64,000 nt of DNA from Sphingomonadaceae bacterium 3R27C6 (GCA_005503215.1 SCNS01000015.1:1-64000); one strand, 5' to 3'. Shown: positions 8,425-16,728, counted from the first letter of the stretch. Numbers and translations: made by a program. Notes: a model not told the origin generated them from the letters alone.

Positions 8425-8820
8425 TCAACGCAGCCGCGGCTCTGCATAGCTGACGACCTCATATTCGATGCCGTCGGGGTCGAAGAAATAGAAGCGGCGG
8501 CCGGGTTCATAGTCGCCATGGTTGAACGGGGTCAGCCCGACGGCCCTCACGCGCATCTCGATCGTGTCGAGATCGTCGACCTGCACCCCGACATGGTTGA
8601 GCGGCGCGCCCTTTGGATATTGCGCGTCGGAATGCTGTCCGTCGGGGCCGGTGTAGAGCGCTATATAGGCGGCATCGCTGCCGAGGTGGATCGTGCGCCC
8701 GCCATCGCGTGCGGGGCCGCGCCAGCGCTCGTGCCAGCCGAAGATCGCCGAGAGGATTCCGGCGGTGCGGTCGGGATCGCTGACCGTCAGATTCACATGC
8801 TCGATGAAGGGGTGCGTCAC
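8425..8820 (-). CDS. VOC (glyoxalase/bleomycin resistance) family protein
   Basis: 131 residues carrying two beta-alpha-beta-beta-beta modules of the vicinal-oxygen-chelate superfamily. His in IEHVNLTV, His in LNHVGVQVDD and Glu in DGIEYEVVSY are at the metal-ligand positions. It is probably a metal-dependent lyase, dioxygenase or resistance protein; the substrate is not readable. The start is GTG at 8820 with AGGAGA upstream. Its promoter contains a SoxR box between -35 and -10 with the abnormal 19-bp spacer that SoxR needs, so it is likely induced by redox-cycling compounds or nitric oxide. Confidence 0.85.
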   Translation of the reverse strand: MTHPFIEHVNLTVSDPDRTAGILSAIFGWHERWRGPARDGGRTIHLGSDAAYIALYTGPDGQHSDAQYPKGAPLNHVGVQVDDLDTIEMRVRAVGLTPFNHGDYEPGRRFYFFDPDGIEYEVVSYAEPRLR

Positions 8821-8852
8821 CTTAGATTCTCCTGATTCGCGTTGACGCCGGA

Positions 8853-8883
8853 CTTATGAAAGCTCAAGTCAGGTTGAGATCAA
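8853..8883 (-). promoter_or_regulatory. SoxR-dependent promoter for the VOC gene
   Basis: Reading the minus strand: -35 TTGATC (8878-8883), a 19-bp spacer, -10 CATAAG (8853-8858). The spacer region carries CTCAAGTCAGGTTGAG (8863-8878), matching 13 of 16 bases of the consensus SoxR palindrome as I recall it. A 19-bp spacer is the hallmark of MerR-family activation. Confidence 0.82.
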
Positions 8884-8905
8884 GGGCAAAAGCAGGAGCG
8901 CGAAG

Positions 8906-9376
8906 ATGCATCGGACCGACCTGATCGCGATCGGCGAACTCGCGGCGCGCACCGGCGTCGCGGTGTCGGCGATCCGCTTTTACGAGGCGAAGGGACTGGT
9001 CGAGGCGCTGCGCACCGGCGGCGGCCAGCGGCGTTTCCTGCGCGCCGATATCCGCCGCGTGTCGTTCATCCTGATCGCGCAGCAACTGGGATTGAGCCTT
9101 GAAGAGATTGCCGCCGAATTGGCGCGGCTTCCCGCCGGACGGACGCCGAACGGTGCCGACTGGACGCGGATCAGCACGGGGCTTCGCGCGCGGATCGATG
9201 CGCAGATCGCGGCGCTTCAGCGCACGCGCGAACTGCTCGGCAACTGCATCGGCTGCGGGTGCCTCTCGCTCAAGAAATGCGGGCTTTATAACCGCGACGA
9301 CAAGGCGGCGCAGCGCGGGGCGGGGCCGCGCTATGTACTGGGCGACCGGTCGGGGGAGATCGCCGAGGTCGGCTGA
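8906..9376 (+). CDS. soxR: redox-sensitive transcriptional activator SoxR
   Basis: 156 residues. The N-terminal MerR winged helix (IAIGELAARTGVAVSAIRFYE) is followed by a dimerisation helix and a [2Fe-2S] cluster loop with Cys114, Cys117, Cys119 and Cys125 (C-x2-C-x-C-x5-C), exactly the SoxR arrangement. Oxidation of the cluster switches on target promoters. The gene is divergent from the VOC gene and shares an 85-bp regulatory gap with one SoxR box. There is no soxS, as expected outside enterobacteria. Here the box faces the VOC promoter, so soxR itself is probably expressed constitutively or repressed by its own product. Confidence 0.95.
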   Translation: MHRTDLIAIGELAARTGVAVSAIRFYEAKGLVEALRTGGGQRRFLRADIRRVSFILIAQQLGLSLEEIAAELARLPAGRTPNGADWTRISTGLRARIDAQIAALQRTRELLGNCIGCGCLSLKKCGLYNRDDKAAQRGAGPRYVLGDRSGEIAEVG

Positions 9377-9438
9377 CGCCTTGCATGCCTCCTCATGATA
9401 TGCAGTATCACGCCATGCCAACTATCTGGAGAGGTTGA

Positions 9439-9921
9439 ATGAAAGCGTTTTACGCCGTCCTGCTCGCTGCCGCCGTTACGAACGCTGCGCCGGCTTTCGC
9501 CGAACCATCGTCCGCCTCGCCGCTTCTTGGAGTCTGGTCCGTCGATGTGGCGAAGCTGACAACGCCGCCGGCGGAACGGCCGAAGAGCGTCACGATCACT
9601 TATAGCGAGGCGGGTGCGGGCAAGTGGCGGACGAAGGTCGACGTCGTGCTGCACGACGGCAAGGCGGTGCAGGCGATCTCGACCTATGTCCCCGACGGCA
9701 CCGCGACGCCGGTCGAGGGCAATCTGGAAGCCGACATGGCCGCGACCCGGCTGCCCGAACCGGGCGTCATGGTCACCGCCCTCGCACGCGGCGGGCAGCC
9801 TGGATCGATGCGCACCTATACCGTGGCGCCCGACGGCAAGACGATGACCGAAACGGTCGTCTATTTCACGCAGCAAGGCGTGCCCGCGATGCGCACCAAC
9901 TATTTCAACCGGGTGCGCTGA
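9439..9921 (+). CDS. secreted protein of unknown function
   Basis: 160 residues with a clean Sec signal peptide (MKAFYAVLLAAAVTNAAPAFA, cleavage expected after AFA). The mature domain is rich in beta strands. LLGVWSVDVAKLTTPPAERPKSVTITY looks like the start of a lipocalin-like or DUF-type barrel, and repeated strand patterns continue to YFTQQGVPAMRTNYFNRVR. No catalytic motif is evident. It is a single gene, convergent with the catabolic operon on the other side of a palindromic repeat. I do not recognise the family with certainty. Confidence 0.7.
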   Translation: MKAFYAVLLAAAVTNAAPAFAEPSSASPLLGVWSVDVAKLTTPPAERPKSVTITYSEAGAGKWRTKVDVVLHDGKAVQAISTYVPDGTATPVEGNLEADMAATRLPEPGVMVTALARGGQPGSMRTYTVAPDGKTMTETVVYFTQQGVPAMRTNYFNRVR

Positions 9922-9971
9922 GGGCGATTGCCGACAGGCCACTTTGGAATGGATACGAAACAGTCCAGTTT

Positions 9972-10054
9972 CCGTTCGTGTCGAGCGAAGTCGAGACACC
10001 CATCGACATCACGCCTAGTCCGATGGGCATCTCGACTTCGCTCGATGCGAACGG
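9972..10054. repeat. inverted pair of palindromic repeats (34-bp arms)
   Basis: Arms 9972-10005 and 10021-10054 are reverse complements at 30 of 34 positions. The mismatches are clustered pairs, as expected in a decaying or covarying hairpin. Each arm has its own small dyad around TCGAGCGAAGTCGA. It lies between convergent genes and may act as a two-way terminator. This type of repeat looks dispersed rather than unique. Confidence 0.75.
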
Positions 10055-10105
10055 AGAAGGTGTCCATTTTCGGTCGTTAGCAGCCGCTCTGCCTCCAACA
10101 GACAA

Positions 10106-10396
10106 TCAAACCGCGGAAAGCCGCTCGATCTCGGGCGCGCCCGCGAGGCAGGGGCCGAGCTTGGCACCGAGGGTGCGGAAATGGTCCGACGCGCGGTGCG
10201 CCTCGACCGCCGCATCATTATCATAGCATTCGAGCACCTTGTACACACCCGCCTCACTGGTGCGGAACAGCTTGTAATAGCTGTTGCCGGGCTCGTCCGC
10301 GTGCACCGCGGCGGCGAGTTCGGCGAACACGCCTTCGAACGCCTCTTCCTTGCCGGGCTGCACGCGCAGCGTGGCGATCACACCGATAGAACTCAT
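10106..10396 (-). CDS. ABM-domain putative quinol monooxygenase
   Basis: 96 residues forming one antibiotic-biosynthesis-monooxygenase (ABM) ferredoxin-like domain. It starts SSIGVIATLRVQPGKEEAFEGVFAEL, with the mid-domain ANSYYKLFRT-type strand (GNSYYKLFRTSEAGVYKVLECY) and the conserved HRASDHFRTLG helix. Small stand-alone ABM proteins act as cofactor-free monooxygenases on quinols or aromatic polyketides, or degrade heme; the role here is unknown. It is the last gene of the five-gene operon led by MaoC, 17 bp after the upstream gene. Confidence 0.82.
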   Translation of the reverse strand: MSSIGVIATLRVQPGKEEAFEGVFAELAAAVHADEPGNSYYKLFRTSEAGVYKVLECYDNDAAVEAHRASDHFRTLGAKLGPCLAGAPEIERLSAV

Positions 10397-10413
10397 GGTC
10401 TCTCTCCCAAATT

Positions 10414-10998
10414 TCAGGCTTTGAGGTCGGGGTCGACGGTCCAGCCGTCCTCGACCTGGATGCCGAAGCTGTTCAAAATCATCGAAACTTGCGTGTACTG
10501 GCCGACGGTCATCACGAGGTCCATGCGGCCCTTGTCGCCGAGCGGGGCGAGCGCCGCCCAGGTCGCGTCGGTCACGAAATGATTGCCGGTGAGCTCATCG
10601 GTCGCGCGGAGCATCGCGCGGTCTAGATCGGACCAGCCCGCAGCGTCGGGGCCGGCCTTGATGCGCGCAATCTCGTCTTCGGTGAGCCCGCAATCGAGCC
10701 CGATGCGCTTGTGCTGCGTCCACTCATACCCCGAGCGGCAGTTGTAGCCGGTGCGCAGGATGACGAGTTCGCGGTCGCGCGGCGAAAGCGCGCTCTGCTT
10801 CGAGAGGATATAATTGCCCCAGCCGAGGAAGGCGGTGAGCGCCTTCGGTGCATGGGCAAGGGTGCGGAAGATGTTGAGGATCTTGCCGCCCCCGACCTTG
10901 CCCCCATCGGAGGCAAGGAAGGGTTCGAGCGCGGCGCGCTGGTCGGCATCGAGCCGGCCCAAATCGACCGGCTCGATACGTGGCCTGCTCAGGCGCAA
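10414..10998 (-). CDS. carboxymuconolactone decarboxylase (CMD)/AhpD-like protein
   Basis: 194 residues when started at the TTG at 10998, which sits 1 base after the thiolase stop with GAGG spaced 9 bp upstream. An in-frame ATG at 11064 would overlap the thiolase by 65 bp and adds non-family sequence. The CMD helical domain shows RELVILRTGYNCRSGYEWTQHKRIG, where the usual CxxC pair of AhpD is reduced to a single Cys, followed by the conserved EW and H positions. It may be a gamma-carboxymuconolactone-type enzyme or a peroxide-protective protein. It is the fourth gene of the operon and a paralogue of the gene at 12184. Confidence 0.8.
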   Translation of the reverse strand: MRLSRPRIEPVDLGRLDADQRAALEPFLASDGGKVGGGKILNIFRTLAHAPKALTAFLGWGNYILSKQSALSPRDRELVILRTGYNCRSGYEWTQHKRIGLDCGLTEDEIARIKAGPDAAGWSDLDRAMLRATDELTGNHFVTDATWAALAPLGDKGRMDLVMTVGQYTQVSMILNSFGIQVEDGWTVDPDLKA

Positions 10999-10999
10999 A

Positions 11000-12181
11000 T
11001 CAGAAGACCTCGAACAGGCCCGCTGCGCCCTGGCCGCCACCGATGCACATGGTGACGACGGCATATTTGACGCCGCGGCGCTTGCCTTCGATCAATGCGT
11101 GGCCGACGCAGCGCGCACCGGTCATGCCGAAGGGGTGGCCGATCGAGATCGAGCCGCCGTTGACGTTGAGCAGCTCGTTCGGGATGCCGAGCTTGTCGCG
11201 GCAGTAAAGCACCTGCACGGCAAAGGCTTCGTTGAGTTCCCAGAGGCCGATGTCGTCCATCTTGAGCTCGAAGCGTTCGAGCAGCTTGGGGATCGCGAAG
11301 ACGGGGCCGATGCCCATTTCGTCGGGCTCGGTGCCCGCGACCGCCATGCCGACATAGCGGCCGAGCGGCTGGAGGCCCTTCTTTTCGGCGACCTTGGCTT
11401 CCATCAGCACCGCGGCCGATGCGCCGTCGGCGAGCTGGCTCGCGTTACCCGCGGTGATCGAAAAGCCTTCGCCCATCACCGGCTTCAGGCTCGACAGCCC
11501 TTCGAGCGTCGTGTCGGGACGGTTGCACTCGTCCTTGTTCGCGACGACGTCCTGGAAGCTGACTTCCTTCGTTTCCTTGTTCACCACCGCCATCGTCGCG
11601 TTGCAGGCGACGATTTCGTCATCATACTTCCCTGCGGCCTGCGCGGCGGCGGTGCGCTGCTGCGACTGGAACGAATATTCGTCCTGCGCTTCGCGGCTGA
11701 TGTTGTAACGCTTCGCGACGACCTCGGCGGTGCCGATCATCGGCATATAGGTGTCCTTGTGCATCGCGATCAGCTCGGCGTCGGTCTCGATGAAGACCTT
11801 GCCGCTGCCGCTGACCTTCGAGATCGATTCGATGCCGCCGGCGACGGCGATGTCCTGGCGGTCGACGATGATCTGCTTCGCGGCGGTCGCGATCGTCATC
11901 AGGCCCGACGAGCACTGACGGTCGATCGACATGCCGGGGACGGTAACGGGCAGGCCGGCGCGCAGCGCGATCAGGCGCGCGACGTTCATCGTCTGCGAGC
12001 CCTGCTGCATCGCGGCGCCGAAGACGACGTCGTCGATCTCGCCGCCTTCGACACCGGCGCGCTCGACCGCGGCGCGGACCGCATGCGCGCCGAGCGTCGG
12101 CGCGAGAGTGTTGTTGAACGAACCGCGCGCCGCCTTGGTCAGTGGGGTGCGGGCGGTGGAAACGATGACGGCGTCACGCAT
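11000..12181 (-). CDS. acetyl-CoA C-acyltransferase (thiolase)
   Basis: 393 residues, full length for the thiolase family. The start MRDAVIVSTARTPLTKA is canonical, and longer frames to 12337 are not family-like. Nucleophile Cys90 is in SIDRQCSSG. The C-terminal GGSISIGHPFGMTGAR supplies the catalytic His, and VTMCIGGGQGAAGLFE the second Cys. The enzyme cleaves 3-ketoacyl-CoA with CoA in beta-oxidation-type catabolism. Its ribosome-binding site GGAG is part of the last codons of the upstream CMD gene, so translation is coupled. The neighbours suggest a dedicated side-chain or aromatic-ring degradation operon. Confidence 0.93.
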   Translation of the reverse strand: MRDAVIVSTARTPLTKAARGSFNNTLAPTLGAHAVRAAVERAGVEGGEIDDVVFGAAMQQGSQTMNVARLIALRAGLPVTVPGMSIDRQCSSGLMTIATAAKQIIVDRQDIAVAGGIESISKVSGSGKVFIETDAELIAMHKDTYMPMIGTAEVVAKRYNISREAQDEYSFQSQQRTAAAQAAGKYDDEIVACNATMAVVNKETKEVSFQDVVANKDECNRPDTTLEGLSSLKPVMGEGFSITAGNASQLADGASAAVLMEAKVAEKKGLQPLGRYVGMAVAGTEPDEMGIGPVFAIPKLLERFELKMDDIGLWELNEAFAVQVLYCRDKLGIPNELLNVNGGSISIGHPFGMTGARCVGHALIEGKRRGVKYAVVTMCIGGGQGAAGLFEVF

Positions 12182-12183
12182 GA

Positions 12184-12738
12184 TTAATCTCCTATGGCGG
12201 CCGGGAATCGCGCCGCATTGCTTTCCAAGGGGAGGTCGAGCGCGCCGCAGATCAGCGACACGCCGTGATAAAAGGCAACGAGCTGGACGATCTCCATCGT
12301 CTGGCTGTCGTCGAAATGAGCGCGGAGTGCCTTCCATTGCTCATCGGACAATTTCTTGGTGGCGAGCAAGGCGTCGACGGCGGACAATAATGCGCGCTCC
12401 TCCTCGCTCCACACCGCCGCGTCGGGATCGCCATGCACGATCGCGTGTACCTGGTCGGCATCGAGGCCGATTCGATCGGCAAAGCCGGCGACGTGAACGC
12501 CCCATTCATATTCGCAGCCGCATTTTGCGGTGGTTCGGTCGATCACCAGTTCGCGCTGGCGCAGCGACAACGGGCTCGCCTTGTCGAGCAGCGCGCCGCC
12601 GGTAAACTTGCTCCACGCCCGATCGTTGGTCGCCAGCGTCGTGAACAGGACCAGCGGATCGGCGCCGCGCATCAAGACCTTCATGCGGGCATCAAATTCA
12701 GGCGGATACGGCCTTTCAAGAGGAGTGATGCGCGCCAT
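12184..12738 (-). CDS. carboxymuconolactone decarboxylase (CMD)-like protein
   Basis: 184 residues with the CMD/AhpD helical fold: LSLRQRELVIDRTTAKCGCEYEWGVHVAGFADRIGL. The Cys-x-Cys-x-Tyr-Glu-Trp arrangement keeps the EW and H positions of the family but not a true CxxC. ALDLPLE near the end closes the last helix. It is a paralogue of the fourth gene in this operon, from which it differs in length and Cys spacing. It lies 9 bp after MaoC and 2 bp before the thiolase. It is likely an enzyme or an antioxidant helper of the pathway; substrate unknown. Confidence 0.83.
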   Translation of the reverse strand: MARITPLERPYPPEFDARMKVLMRGADPLVLFTTLATNDRAWSKFTGGALLDKASPLSLRQRELVIDRTTAKCGCEYEWGVHVAGFADRIGLDADQVHAIVHGDPDAAVWSEEERALLSAVDALLATKKLSDEQWKALRAHFDDSQTMEIVQLVAFYHGVSLICGALDLPLESNAARFPAAIGD

Positions 12739-12747
12739 CCGACTTTA

Positions 12748-13206
12748 TCAAACGAAAAACTGGCTGATCCACTCGGCGATCAGGGCGGGCTTTTCCTCGC
12801 CTTCGATCTCGACGGAGACTTCGTTGGTCTGCTGCCACTGGCCGGGGCGCTTTTCCTCGAGCTCGAGCAGCTTCACATGGCTGCGCACGCGCTTGCCCGA
12901 GCGGACGGGCGAGAGGAAGCGGACTTTGTTGCAGCCGTAATTGACCCCCATCTTGACGCCGCCGACCTTGGGGCCGTCGGTGCTCGCGCCGAGGAGCGGC
13001 ATCAGCGACAGCGTCAGGAAACCGTGCGCGATCGTGCCGCCGAAGGGCGTCAGCTTGGCCTTTTCCTCGTCGATATGGATGAACTGATGGTCGCCCGTGG
13101 CGTCGGCGAACTTGTTGATCATCTCCTGATCGACGAGCACCCAGTCCGACGTGCCGAGATGCTCACCGACCTTGGTCTGCAGTTCCTGCGGCGTGATGGT
13201 GGCCAT
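12748..13206 (-). CDS. MaoC family (R)-specific enoyl-CoA hydratase
   Basis: 152 residues with a single hot-dog domain. The hydratase-2 motif is ADATGDHQFIHIDEEKA with the catalytic Asp and His, followed by GGTIAHGFLTLSL. The start at 13206 has GAGGGG six bases upstream; an ATG at 13212 overlaps that site and is less likely. It hydrates trans-enoyl-CoA to (R)-3-hydroxyacyl-CoA, which would feed the thiolase only after epimerisation or oxidation by enzymes not present here. It heads the five-gene operon, and its promoter lies in 13207-13300. Confidence 0.9.
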   Translation of the reverse strand: MATITPQELQTKVGEHLGTSDWVLVDQEMINKFADATGDHQFIHIDEEKAKLTPFGGTIAHGFLTLSLMPLLGASTDGPKVGGVKMGVNYGCNKVRFLSPVRSGKRVRSHVKLLELEEKRPGQWQQTNEVSVEIEGEEKPALIAEWISQFFV

Positions 13207-13300
13207 ATTCATCCCCTCAAATTGCTGGTTCGGGGCGCGTTCTAGGCATCTCTTGCCGCGTTGCACAAGAGCCAAGCCCCGCAGCCGCGGCGCCGTAGCG

Positions 13301-14506
13301 TCAGCCGGGCTTCGCTGCCTTTGCCGCCGCCGCCTTTGGCTTTGGAGACTCGGAATAGGGCATGATCATGGTCCCGTCGGGCGCCGCGGTAAAGGTCGTC
13401 TGCGTCGGATAGGCGAACTCGTAGCCGCTCTTGGCCATCGCGTCGAAGACGCGGATGGCGATATCGGTGCGCGCCGCGGCGACAACATCATAATCGTCGC
13501 TGAAGACATCGAAGATCAGTTCGAAATCGAGGCTCGACGGGCCGAAGGTCAAAAAGCTCGAGCGGATGAACTCCTGGCCACCGGCAACCACCTGCTCCTC
13601 GAGTAACGGCGGCAGGTCGCGGAGCATAGCGGGAGTCGTCTGATAGATGACACCGATCTTGAAGGTGATCCGGCGGCGGTGGAGATGCGCGAAGTTGGTG
13701 ATTTCCTTGCTCAGCAAATTGGTGTTCGAGATCACGAGCAACTCGCCATTGAGTGAACGGAGGCGCGTGCTCTTGAGCCCGATGCGTTCGACCGTCGCGG
13801 TGCTCATATCATATTTGATCGTCTCGCCGACGCGGAACGGGCGGTCGAAGATGATCGAGAGCGAGGCGAAGAGGTCGGAGAAAATGCCTTGCGCGGCAAG
13901 ACCGATCGCGATGCCGCCGATGCCGAGGCCCGCGATGAGGCCGGTGACGTTGACCCCCATATTGTCGAGGATGACGATCGCCGCGATCGCGAACAAGGCG
14001 ATACTGATCAGCAGGCGGATGATCCCCATCGCGTTGCTGAGCGTCTCGTTATTGCCCTCGGCGGCGCGGCGCTGGATCAGCCCGAGCACGATCTCGCGCG
14101 CCCAGATCGCGACCTGCAGCACGACTGCGACGGTGAAGACGAACTGGATCAGATGCATGATGACCGCGGGCGGCTGCGCATAGCTCGCGACCATGCGGAT
14201 CGCGATGATCGCGAGCACCGATGACTTGGTCTTGTGGATCACGCGCCCGGCGATGTGGGTCAGCGAGAGGTCGCCTTCGGCCGACTTGGCATATTTGAGC
14301 GCAAAGCGGCGGACCATCGACAGCAGGAAATAGATCGCGAGACCGACGCCGATCGCGATGCCGATCTGCAGCCAGTGGCTTTCCACCCACGCGAGGCTCA
14401 TGTCCCAATAGCGTTGCAGGTCGGCGAGCGGATCGGTCGCGGCCGCCTTTGCGGGCGCAGCTTTCGGGGCAGCGGTGGTCGCGGCGGCGAGGATGGGGAA
14501 TTTCAC
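13301..14506 (-). CDS. MscS-family mechanosensitive ion channel
   Basis: 401 residues starting at GTG. A proline/alanine-rich N-terminus precedes about four membrane helices. The pore-lining helix is followed by the MscS signature GLIAGLGIGGIAIGLAAQGIFSDLFASLSIIFDRPFRVGE, then a beta domain (STRLRSLNGELLVISNTNLLSK) and an alpha/beta cytoplasmic domain. The tail is Ala/Lys/Pro-rich. It acts as an osmotic safety valve in the inner membrane. It lies 21 bp downstream of the topoisomerase gene on the same strand, possibly co-transcribed. Confidence 0.92.
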   Translation of the reverse strand: MKFPILAAATTAAPKAAPAKAAATDPLADLQRYWDMSLAWVESHWLQIGIAIGVGLAIYFLLSMVRRFALKYAKSAEGDLSLTHIAGRVIHKTKSSVLAIIAIRMVASYAQPPAVIMHLIQFVFTVAVVLQVAIWAREIVLGLIQRRAAEGNNETLSNAMGIIRLLISIALFAIAAIVILDNMGVNVTGLIAGLGIGGIAIGLAAQGIFSDLFASLSIIFDRPFRVGETIKYDMSTATVERIGLKSTRLRSLNGELLVISNTNLLSKEITNFAHLHRRRITFKIGVIYQTTPAMLRDLPPLLEEQVVAGGQEFIRSSFLTFGPSSLDFELIFDVFSDDYDVVAAARTDIAIRVFDAMAKSGYEFAYPTQTTFTAAPDGTMIMPYSESPKPKAAAAKAAKPG

Positions 14507-14527
14507 GTCGGGTCCTCTTGGGTCGGA

Positions 14528-15538
14528 TCAGGCGGATTGGAGCAGCACCGCGGCCGCGGGCGCCTGCTCCAGATAGGTCAAAAATCCGCGTTCGTAACGC
14601 GAAAGATAACGTGTCGCGCGCGGCAGGTTACCGACCGCCGCGGCGAAGTCCTCGCGCGCCTGCGCCGCGGCGAGCATCGCCGGGTGGACATAGGCTTTAC
14701 GCGCGATCGCGGGCGTGTTGCCGAGGCGGCCCGCGACATGTTCGAGCATCGCTTTCAAGGTCGGCGGTTCGGGCGCGTCGTAGAGGAAGGCGAAGGCTTC
14801 GACGCTCGCCGACCAGGTCCGGAAATGCTTGGCGCTGAACTCGTCGCCCATCGCCTCGCGGATATAGGCGTTCACATCCTCCGACGCGACGGCGCAGAGG
14901 CCATCGTCATCCTCATATTGGAACAGCTTCTGGCCGGGCAGATCCTGGAGCCGGCGGACCAGCGTGGTGAGGCTGCGGTCGCTGATCGTCACCTCGCGTT
15001 TCGCGCCTCCCTTGGCGATATATTTGAGGCGAAGCGTCTTTCCCGTCAATTTGGCGTGGCGCTGGCGCAGCGTCGTCGCGCCGAAGCTTTTGTTCGCCGC
15101 GACATATTGCTCGTTCCCGACGCGGAGCGCGGCGAGGTCGAGCAGGCGCACGACGGCCGCGACGACGCGTTCCGAGCACAGCGTCCGGCGGTTCAGATCG
15201 TCTTCGAGGCGCGCCCGGAGAAGCGGCAGCGCATGGCCGAAGGCGGCGCAGCGGTCATATTTGTCCGCCTCGCGCGCCATCCGGAATTCGGGGTGATAGC
15301 GATATTGCTTGCGCCCGCGCGCATCATAGCCGGTCGCGAGGATATGGCCGTTTGGCGCGGGGCAGAACCACGCATCCTCATAGGCCGGCGGCAGTGCGAT
15401 CGCGTTGAGGCGGTCGATCTCGTCGCGGTCGCGGATGACCTTTCCCTTGGCGTCGCGGTAGCGCCAGCCGACGCCCGAACGTGTGCGGCTGATGCCGGGC
15501 AGGCTGTCGTCGACATGGACAAGACGCGGTGCGGACAT
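14528..15538 (-). CDS. DNA topoisomerase IB (poxvirus-like)
   Basis: 336 residues, normal for bacterial topoisomerase IB. The start MSAPRLVHVDDSLPGISR is preferred over an upstream ATG. The N-terminal domain contains GWRYRDAKGKVIRDRDEIDRLN. The catalytic domain has the Arg in LAALRVGNEQY, Lys in TLRLKYIAKGG, the HFRTW motif (AKHFRTWSAS), and nucleophile Tyr283 in ARKAYVHPAM. It relaxes supercoils by nicking one strand through a 3'-phosphotyrosine. It is convergent in strand with nothing: the next gene upstream is also on the minus strand, 59 bp away. Confidence 0.93.
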   Translation of the reverse strand: MSAPRLVHVDDSLPGISRTRSGVGWRYRDAKGKVIRDRDEIDRLNAIALPPAYEDAWFCPAPNGHILATGYDARGRKQYRYHPEFRMAREADKYDRCAAFGHALPLLRARLEDDLNRRTLCSERVVAAVVRLLDLAALRVGNEQYVAANKSFGATTLRQRHAKLTGKTLRLKYIAKGGAKREVTISDRSLTTLVRRLQDLPGQKLFQYEDDDGLCAVASEDVNAYIREAMGDEFSAKHFRTWSASVEAFAFLYDAPEPPTLKAMLEHVAGRLGNTPAIARKAYVHPAMLAAAQAREDFAAAVGNLPRATRYLSRYERGFLTYLEQAPAAAVLLQSA

Positions 15539-15597
15539 GGGTCCATAGCGCCTCGCCGCCGCCGATGGTTCCCCGGCGGTGATGCGGCGCCTGCGGA

Positions 15598-16728
15598 TCA
15601 AGTCTCGCTACGGCCCGCGGCGAAGATGGTGCGCGGTGCGGCGAGCAGGCGGTCCCCGGCCCGCTGGGCGATCCGCCGCCCAGGCACTTCGAGCGCGATA
15701 TGGAGACAATGCGACACGGCCAGCGTCAACAGGATGAAGGCCAGGATCTTGGCCGGATGGACCAGCGCCGGGTCGTCGACGAAGAAAAGCTTGAAGAGGA
15801 TCCACAGGAAGAAATGCGAGAGATAGACGGCATAGCTGATGTCCCCCAGCCATTGCGCGATCCGGCCCGACAAGAGCGGCCGCGGCGCCGTCGATGCTTG
15901 TAGCGCGAGGATGACGACCGCGGCCATGATCAGCGGCACGGCCGCCGGCTGCGACCCGGCCACCCCGAACAGGAGCGCCGCGGCGCCAACGAGACCGAGT
16001 GCGGTGCCATAGATGATCGCCGTGCCGCGGGGCGCTTCGCGCTGCGCCGTCCACCATTGGCAAAGCAGGATACCGATGCCGAATTCGACGAGGCAGCGCA
16101 GCAGTCCGGTCGCGGGAATATCGTCGCCGATGCTCGCGCGGCCGGTCGCTGCGAACCACCATCCGAGGCCAGCCGCCATCGCTATGATCAACGAAGGGAA
16201 GCTCCACGCGCCGCGCGGCAGCCGCGTCAGCCAGCCGCCCGCGATCGCCAGCAGCAGATAGGCCGCCCATTCGGTCGAGATCGACCAAGCCGGATCATTC
16301 CATGTCAGTCCGTTGCCGAATCCCCAATTCTGGGCCAGCAGATAATGCGCCGGCAGCGCGGCGAAGCTGTAATGCGCGCCGGGATCGCGCCCGCTGACGA
16401 GCAGCGCCACTGCGAACAGCAGCATCGCCGACAGGATCGCGACGTGGAGCGGGAAGATGCGGGCGAACCTGCGGACGATGAAGCGCGGCGCCGCGCGGAT
16501 ACCTTGATCGCGGAATTCGGCGCCATAGGTCCACCACAGCACGAACCCCGACAGCACGAAGAAGAGGTCGACCGCGAGATAGCCTTGCGCCAGCACCGCA
16601 ATCACCCGCTCGGGTAGGAAGCCGGCCATACCGCTGCGGATATGATAGAAAAGCACCGCCAGCGCCGCGAAACCGCGCAGGCCGGTCAGCGTCGGCAGCA
16701 TCCGACCGGGTACAACGGCGCTGCTCAT
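15598..16728 (-). CDS. membrane acyltransferase (acyltransferase-3 family)
   Basis: 376 residues with about ten membrane helices. The start MSSAVVPGRMLPTLTGLRGFAALAVLFYHIRSG holds the catalytic His of the family (FYH) and the LTGLRG motif; the middle has LFFVLSGFVLWW. It would O-acetylate a polysaccharide or lipid on the periplasmic side. The start ATG overlaps the stop of the O-ligase gene (ATGA), which indicates translational coupling and places this enzyme in the exosortase-A-linked polysaccharide pathway. Confidence 0.88.
   Translation of the reverse strand: MSSAVVPGRMLPTLTGLRGFAALAVLFYHIRSGMAGFLPERVIAVLAQGYLAVDLFFVLSGFVLWWTYGAEFRDQGIRAAPRFIVRRFARIFPLHVAILSAMLLFAVALLVSGRDPGAHYSFAALPAHYLLAQNWGFGNGLTWNDPAWSISTEWAAYLLLAIAGGWLTRLPRGAWSFPSLIIAMAAGLGWWFAATGRASIGDDIPATGLLRCLVEFGIGILLCQWWTAQREAPRGTAIIYGTALGLVGAAALLFGVAGSQPAAVPLIMAAVVILALQASTAPRPLLSGRIAQWLGDISYAVYLSHFFLWILFKLFFVDDPALVHPAKILAFILLTLAVSHCLHIALEVPGRRIAQRAGDRLLAAPRTIFAAGRSET

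Noticed and set aside
14234..15826. 530-codon plus-strand frame across MscS and topoisomerase IB
   Set aside because: Antisense to two genes with complete motifs; composition again typical of a GC-rich shadow.
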